Source: JBFGJH01 sp041586155
Lineage (GTDB): Bacteria > Actinomycetota > Acidimicrobiia > Spongiisociales > JAENVV01
Length of the DNA: 64,000 nucleotides
NCBI GenBank assembly: GCA_041586155.1
Contig: JBFHAT010000006.1
Location: 1 to 64,000 of the forward strand
Direction of reading: 5' to 3'
Shown here: in pieces, positions 60,278-64,000 of the stretch
Layout of the letters: each line of letters opens with the position of its first letter
How positions within the stretch are numbered: position 1 is the stretch's first letter
Program-made: the position numbers and the translations under genes
The notes under the pieces: model-generated
Databases searched by the model: none
The model's input: the letters and a program-made list of their open reading frames with translations, nothing else
Told to the model about the DNA's origin: nothing

Positions 60278-61735
60278 ATGACACCCTTTGACCAACCGCC
60301 CGACTGGGTGACCGACGCCGTGTTCTACCAGATATTCCCGGATCGGTTTGCCCAATCCGGCCGCTGGCCCAAACCACGCGACCTCGAGCCGTGGGCGGAG
60401 CCGCCCACGACCCATGGCTACAAGGGAGGCGACCTGGGCGGTGTCATCGACCGGCTCGACTATCTCCAAGAGCTGGGCATCACGGCACTGTATTTCAATC
60501 CGATCTTCGCCAGCGCATCCAACCACCGCTACCACGCCTGGGACTTCTATCGGATCGATCCACTCCTCGGCGACCGGGACTTGTTCGATGAGATGGTGTC
60601 CGCCTGTCACGATCGAGGGATACGCGTCGTCATCGACGGCGTCTTCAACCACTGCGGGCGGGGCCTCTATCAGTTCCACGACCTCCTCGAATCGGGCCAG
60701 TCATCGCCGTGGAGGGATTGGTTCACGATCCACAGCTGGCCGGTCGACGCCTACGGCCCCGACGCACCCAACTACGACGCATGGTGGGGCCTACCCGCCC
60801 TCCCCAAGTTCAACACCGACAACCCGGAGGTCCGTGAGTTCCTCATGAGGGTGGGCGAGTACTGGGCACGACGGGGCATCGACGGGTGGCGACTCGACGT
60901 CCCGCTGGAAATCCGAACCGAAGGCTTCTGGGAAGAGTTCCGGCGCCGGGTACGTGCCGTCAACCCCGACCTCTACATTCTCGCCGAGATCTGGGATGAC
61001 GCCTCCGCGTGGATCAATCACGGTGACCGATTCGATGGCACCATGAACTACCTCTTCGCCGGGCACACGCTGGCATTCACCGCCGGCCACCGGATCCCCG
61101 GCGACTTGGCCGACGGCCTGACCTACCCCTTGAAGCCGGCGCTCGACGCCGGCCAGTACGCCACGACCATCGAACACCTCCTGGGGCTGTACCCCTGGTC
61201 TCGGACCTTGGTGAACTTCAACCTCCTCGATTCTCACGACGTCCCGCGCCTCCTGTCGTTGTGCGGCGGTGATCGGGCGGCCGTTGAACTGGCAGTGCTG
61301 TTGCAGATGACCTTTCCGGGGGCGCCGAGTGTCTACTACGGGTCCGAGATCGGCCTGGCAGGGGGCAAGGACCCCGCCAACCGCGCCGCGTTCCCGTGGG
61401 ATCCCTCCGCTTGGGACGATCAGATTCTCGCCACCCATCGAGAACTGATCGCGCTCCGGCATGCCGAACCGGCCCTCAGGCGCGGCGAGATGGTCATCCT
61501 TCCGACGGACCCGGGCTCGATGCTCTACTCCTTCCAACGAGTGTTGGGATCGGACCGGATCATCGTCGCGGTGAACGCCGGCGCCGACGCGGTGTCGGCC
61601 ACGATCCAGCCGTCGCTGGGGCATTCGTTCCGGACGTTGTGGGGCGACGGGGGCATCGCCGGAGACGAACGGGCCCTTCGGATCGCGCTGCCTCCGCGAT
61701 CGGGGGCGATGTGGAAAGTCACCGACCTGGTGTAG
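60278..61735 (+). CDS. GH13 alpha-amylase family glucosidase/neopullulanase-like
   Basis: 485 residues. DAVFYQIFPDRFAQSGRWPK, VVIDGVFNHCGRGLYQFHD (region I), GIDGWRLDVPLEIRTEGFW (nucleophile Asp), LYILAEIWDDASAWI (acid Glu) and NLLDSHDVPRLLSLCGGDR (region IV) are all present. It hydrolyses alpha-1,4/1,6 glucans or maltodextrins, probably in the cytosol as no signal peptide is visible. ATG at 60278 is used; the start is close to a TACAAT -10-like box. Confidence 0.93.
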   Translation: MTPFDQPPDWVTDAVFYQIFPDRFAQSGRWPKPRDLEPWAEPPTTHGYKGGDLGGVIDRLDYLQELGITALYFNPIFASASNHRYHAWDFYRIDPLLGDRDLFDEMVSACHDRGIRVVIDGVFNHCGRGLYQFHDLLESGQSSPWRDWFTIHSWPVDAYGPDAPNYDAWWGLPALPKFNTDNPEVREFLMRVGEYWARRGIDGWRLDVPLEIRTEGFWEEFRRRVRAVNPDLYILAEIWDDASAWINHGDRFDGTMNYLFAGHTLAFTAGHRIPGDLADGLTYPLKPALDAGQYATTIEHLLGLYPWSRTLVNFNLLDSHDVPRLLSLCGGDRAAVELAVLLQMTFPGAPSVYYGSEIGLAGGKDPANRAAFPWDPSAWDDQILATHRELIALRHAEPALRRGEMVILPTDPGSMLYSFQRVLGSDRIIVAVNAGADAVSATIQPSLGHSFRTLWGDGGIAGDERALRIALPPRSGAMWKVTDLV

Positions 61736-61756
61736 TCGGCCCAGATATCGCTCCGA

Positions 61757-63667
61757 TCACCCCACGGTCACGGTCACGACTGCGGTCGCAGTCCCGCCCC
61801 GCCCGTCGCCGACCGTATATGTGAAGGTGTCCACGCCCGTGAACCCGGCGGGGGCGCGGTACGCACAAGAGGTCGTGCAGATCACTTCGCCACCCGCGGA
61901 TGAGGTTGCTTCGAAACCGACGATGGTGCGAGGGTCGCCCTCCGGGTCCGAGTCGTTGGCGAGGACCGTCACCGAGACTGACCCACCCACACCCACCGTG
62001 GCAGTGTCTTCTCGGGCCAACGGTGGGTCGTTGACCGGTGCCACCACGATCGTGACCGTCGCCGAGTCGACCAGCCCACCTTCGTTGGCGATTCGGTAGG
62101 TGAAGGTGTCAGTGCCGTTGAAATCCACGCTCGGCGTGTAGCTACAGGTCGTCGCGCCACAGGCAACGATTCCTCCGGACGCCGCCTCGGCGTCGGCGCC
62201 GACGATTGCGACCGTTCCTCCGCCGAGGTCGGAGTCGTTGGCGGTCACGGCGATCGTGATCGGCGTGTCCTCGTCGGTGGCAGTCGCGTCGTCGATCGCT
62301 TCAGGGGGCAGCAGCACCACCAACGTCGTCGTGGTGGTCGTGGTCGATGTCGTGCTGGTGGTTGCATCCGGTTGGCTGGTCGGGGGCGGGTCAGTCGTTG
62401 TCGGTGGAGCAGCGGTCGTGGAGGGAGCCGTCGTGGTGGGCGGAGTCGAGGTCGACGGGGAGGGAGCGGTCGTCGGCGGCGCCTGCAAAGGGTCGGCAGT
62501 GGGGTCCGGTGCCGTCGCCGCCGATGATCCGCCGACCGCATCGGGGCCGGGCTGAGTGGTCACGGCTGGAGGTGCGGCCACGGCCCTCGGAGCCTCGACC
62601 GCACCCACTCCAAACGCTGCGAACAGGGCGAGCAGCGCCGCCGCCAGGATCGCCAAGTCGCGGCCGATCCGCTCCAGTCCGCCGACAAAGGGGATTTGGG
62701 CAAACCATGAGGCAGGCCCGATGACCCAGCGCAGCTTGCCCAACGAGACGTTGAGAAACGCTCGTACGACGTTTGGGTCGAAATGGGTTCCAGCACTGCG
62801 GGCCAGCTCTTCGCGAGCGATGCCGGCGGAGATGGGCTGCTTGTACGAGCGTGCGCTGGTGATGGCGTCGTAGGAGTCGGCCACGGCGACGATTCGGGCC
62901 GCATACGAGATCTCCCCGCCGGCGAGGCCCGTCGGATATCCCGTGCCGTCGTACTTCTCATGGTGCTCTTCCACCGCGGGGGCCCATTCGCCCAGCCACC
63001 CCGCCAGCGGTCCGAGTATCCGAGCGCCATGAAGCGGGTGCGATCGGAGTCGCTCCCACTCCTCGTCGGTTGGGCGCCCGGGCTTGTTGAGGATGTCTGA
63101 ATGCACGTCGAGCTTGCCGATGTCGTGCAACAGCGCGGCCCATCGCAGCTTGTCACGCGACGTGTCGTCGAGCTGGAGCTCCTCTGCGATCAGATCGGTG
63201 AAGATTCGCACACGTTCGGCGTGGCCCCGGGTGAGACGGTCATGATCGTTGAGCGCCGCCGCCAGCGCGAGGACGTTTTCGGCCACGTCGGCCATCTCGG
63301 CGTCGCCGGCGCTGCGGGAGGCCTCGAGTCGCTCTTCGAGCCGTTTGGTGCTCCCTGCCAGCCGTAGGACCTTCATCCGGCTCGGGGCACGGTCGGGAAA
63401 CAACATCGTCATCTGCATGAGGACCGCCAGCGGCAGCGCCCGTCGTGCCAGCCGGTCGACGAGGATCATGGCGGCGGTGGCCGACCCGATGACGGCGACC
63501 CACCAAAGGACGACACCGAGCGTTCCTTCCGGTCGGGGCAACAGCCGGCTGACGGTCACCGCGACGACGACGGCTGCGACGATCGGTGCGAGGAAGACGA
63601 GCGCGCGCACGGCGCGCGCCGCCCAGACGCGCCCTTCCCACCGAGCTTCGGCGTCGGTCGTGGTCAT
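61757..63667 (-). CDS. membrane HD-GYP phosphodiesterase fused to extracellular Ig-like repeats
   Basis: 636 residues from ATG at 63667 after GGGAGAGG. Two membrane helices (ALVFLAPIVAAVVVAVTVS, VLWWVAVIGSATAAMILVD) lead to an HD-GYP domain (~130-325): LHDIGKLDVHSDILNKPG, HHEKYDGTGYPTGLAGG, VAVADSYDAITSAR. A third helix (DLAILAAALLALFAAFGVGA) follows, then a ~100-residue Pro/Thr/Ser linker and two repeats of cadherin/Ig type (AIDDATATDEDTPITIAVTA; PLAREDTATVGVGGSVSVTV), each ending in a FxGxDTFTYxV/I stretch. HD-GYP hydrolyses c-di-GMP inside; the repeats face outside. Confidence 0.9.
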   Translation of the reverse strand: MTTTDAEARWEGRVWAARAVRALVFLAPIVAAVVVAVTVSRLLPRPEGTLGVVLWWVAVIGSATAAMILVDRLARRALPLAVLMQMTMLFPDRAPSRMKVLRLAGSTKRLEERLEASRSAGDAEMADVAENVLALAAALNDHDRLTRGHAERVRIFTDLIAEELQLDDTSRDKLRWAALLHDIGKLDVHSDILNKPGRPTDEEWERLRSHPLHGARILGPLAGWLGEWAPAVEEHHEKYDGTGYPTGLAGGEISYAARIVAVADSYDAITSARSYKQPISAGIAREELARSAGTHFDPNVVRAFLNVSLGKLRWVIGPASWFAQIPFVGGLERIGRDLAILAAALLALFAAFGVGAVEAPRAVAAPPAVTTQPGPDAVGGSSAATAPDPTADPLQAPPTTAPSPSTSTPPTTTAPSTTAAPPTTTDPPPTSQPDATTSTTSTTTTTTTLVVLLPPEAIDDATATDEDTPITIAVTANDSDLGGGTVAIVGADAEAASGGIVACGATTCSYTPSVDFNGTDTFTYRIANEGGLVDSATVTIVVAPVNDPPLAREDTATVGVGGSVSVTVLANDSDPEGDPRTIVGFEATSSAGGEVICTTSCAYRAPAGFTGVDTFTYTVGDGRGGTATAVVTVTVG

Positions 63668-63715
63668 CACCTCTCCCGGGAGTCCACCGGTTGGATCGGC
63701 CAGATCGGCCGTCCG

Positions 63716-64000
63716 CTAGAGCGATTCGTCGTCGGCGGACCGGACGGGACGCGGGATCACCGAGTCGACCATCATCGCCAGGTCGCGCACCCGCACGTCA
63801 TCGCGTCCCAGCTCCTTGACACCATCGTCGATCATGACGTAGCAGTACGGGCAGGAGACCGCGATCTCTTCGGCACCTGTGGCGAGCGCCTCCTCGGCAC
63901 GTTCGATGTTGATCTTCTTGCCGGTGTGCTCTTCCATCCAGAACCGGGCGCCTCCAGCGCCGCAGCACAGCGCCTTGGTGCCGTGCCTGGGCATCTCCAC
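63716..64000 (-). CDS. CCG-domain Fe-S oxidoreductase (5' part outside window)
   Basis: The last ~95 residues are seen. ALCCGAGGARFWMEEHTGKK and VSCPYCYVMIDDGVKEL are the cysteine-rich CCG motifs of HdrB/HdrD, GlpC and GlcF-type proteins, which hold non-cubane Fe-S clusters and work in electron transfer to or from quinones or disulfides. The N-terminus and the ferredoxin part, if any, lie outside. The stop is at 63716. Confidence 0.85.
   Translation of the reverse strand: MEMPRHGTKALCCGAGGARFWMEEHTGKKINIERAEEALATGAEEIAVSCPYCYVMIDDGVKELGRDDVRVRDLAMMVDSVIPRPVRSADDESL

Noticed and set aside
62245..62555. Open frames over the Pro/Thr linker region
   Set aside because: Low-complexity shadows of the linker in the HD-GYP fusion protein.

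Overview
This 64 kb window is dense, high-GC bacterial chromosome with short intergenic gaps and many 1-11 base gene overlaps. I see no insertion sequence, prophage, CRISPR array or rRNA. A DUF2017-clpS pair, a polyphosphate glucokinase, an XRE regulator next to an HbhA-like Lys/Ala/Pro-tailed protein, an epimerase-acyltransferase pair of mycobacterial type and a caa3-type ctaC-D-E-F operon all point to an actinobacterium. Deep-branching, Acidimicrobiia-like placement is an inference from the general gene style and is not proven here.

Layout. 1-9.4 kb: XRE regulator (cut by the window edge), selenocysteine tRNA, hflX, polyphosphate glucokinase, aminopeptidase N, phosphofructokinase, Ca2+/Na+ antiporter, and a DAHP synthase-chorismate mutase fusion preceded by a Phe/Tyr-rich leader peptide and an intrinsic terminator. 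9.4-20.4 kb: lgt-like gene, heme O synthase, thioredoxin-like lipoprotein, fetB-like permease, an SLH-sugar dehydrogenase fusion, a glutaredoxin-like protein, and the cytochrome c oxidase operon ctaC-D-E-F-G. 20.4-28.5 kb: membrane and secreted proteins, a penicillin-acylase-family hydrolase, acetyltransferase, DUF1684 protein, hydrolase and a thioredoxin-like ferredoxin. 28.5-36.2 kb: selD (itself a UGA-containing selenoprotein gene), greA, a four-repeat DivIVA-like protein, mgtE, a REC-GGDEF-HD-GYP protein, a class IV aminotransferase and nadE. 36.3-43.5 kb: M20 amidohydrolase, tyrA, a second DAHP synthase, epimerase and acyltransferase, XRE regulator plus HbhA-like protein, DUF4332 protein. 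43.6-53.6 kb: a form II (AYRGAGR) CO-dehydrogenase-like molybdenum hydroxylase locus with accessory genes coxD-E, two XdhC-type genes, mocA and coxG, and structural genes coxS-L-M; an hsp20 gene, a hydrolase and a rhodanese lie between the two halves. 53.6-64 kb: RNA uracil methyltransferase, DUF2017, clpS, small HTH protein, CpaE-like ATPase, DUF389 protein, pheA, M15 peptidase, GH13 glucosidase, an HD-GYP protein fused to extracellular repeats, and the end of an Fe-S protein.

How genes work together. (1) Selenium: tRNA-Sec and a SelD that carries Sec at its own catalytic position, with a downstream hairpin resembling the bacterial SECIS; selA and selB are not in the window. (2) Aromatic amino acids: two DAHP synthase paralogues, chorismate mutase (as a fusion), tyrA and pheA; the fusion gene appears to be controlled by Phe/Tyr transcription attenuation. 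(3) Respiration: heme O synthase and a caa3-type oxidase, with the form II molybdenum hydroxylase as a possible electron source. (4) c-di-GMP: two HD-GYP proteins, one cytosolic and one membrane-anchored with an outside adhesive or sensory part.
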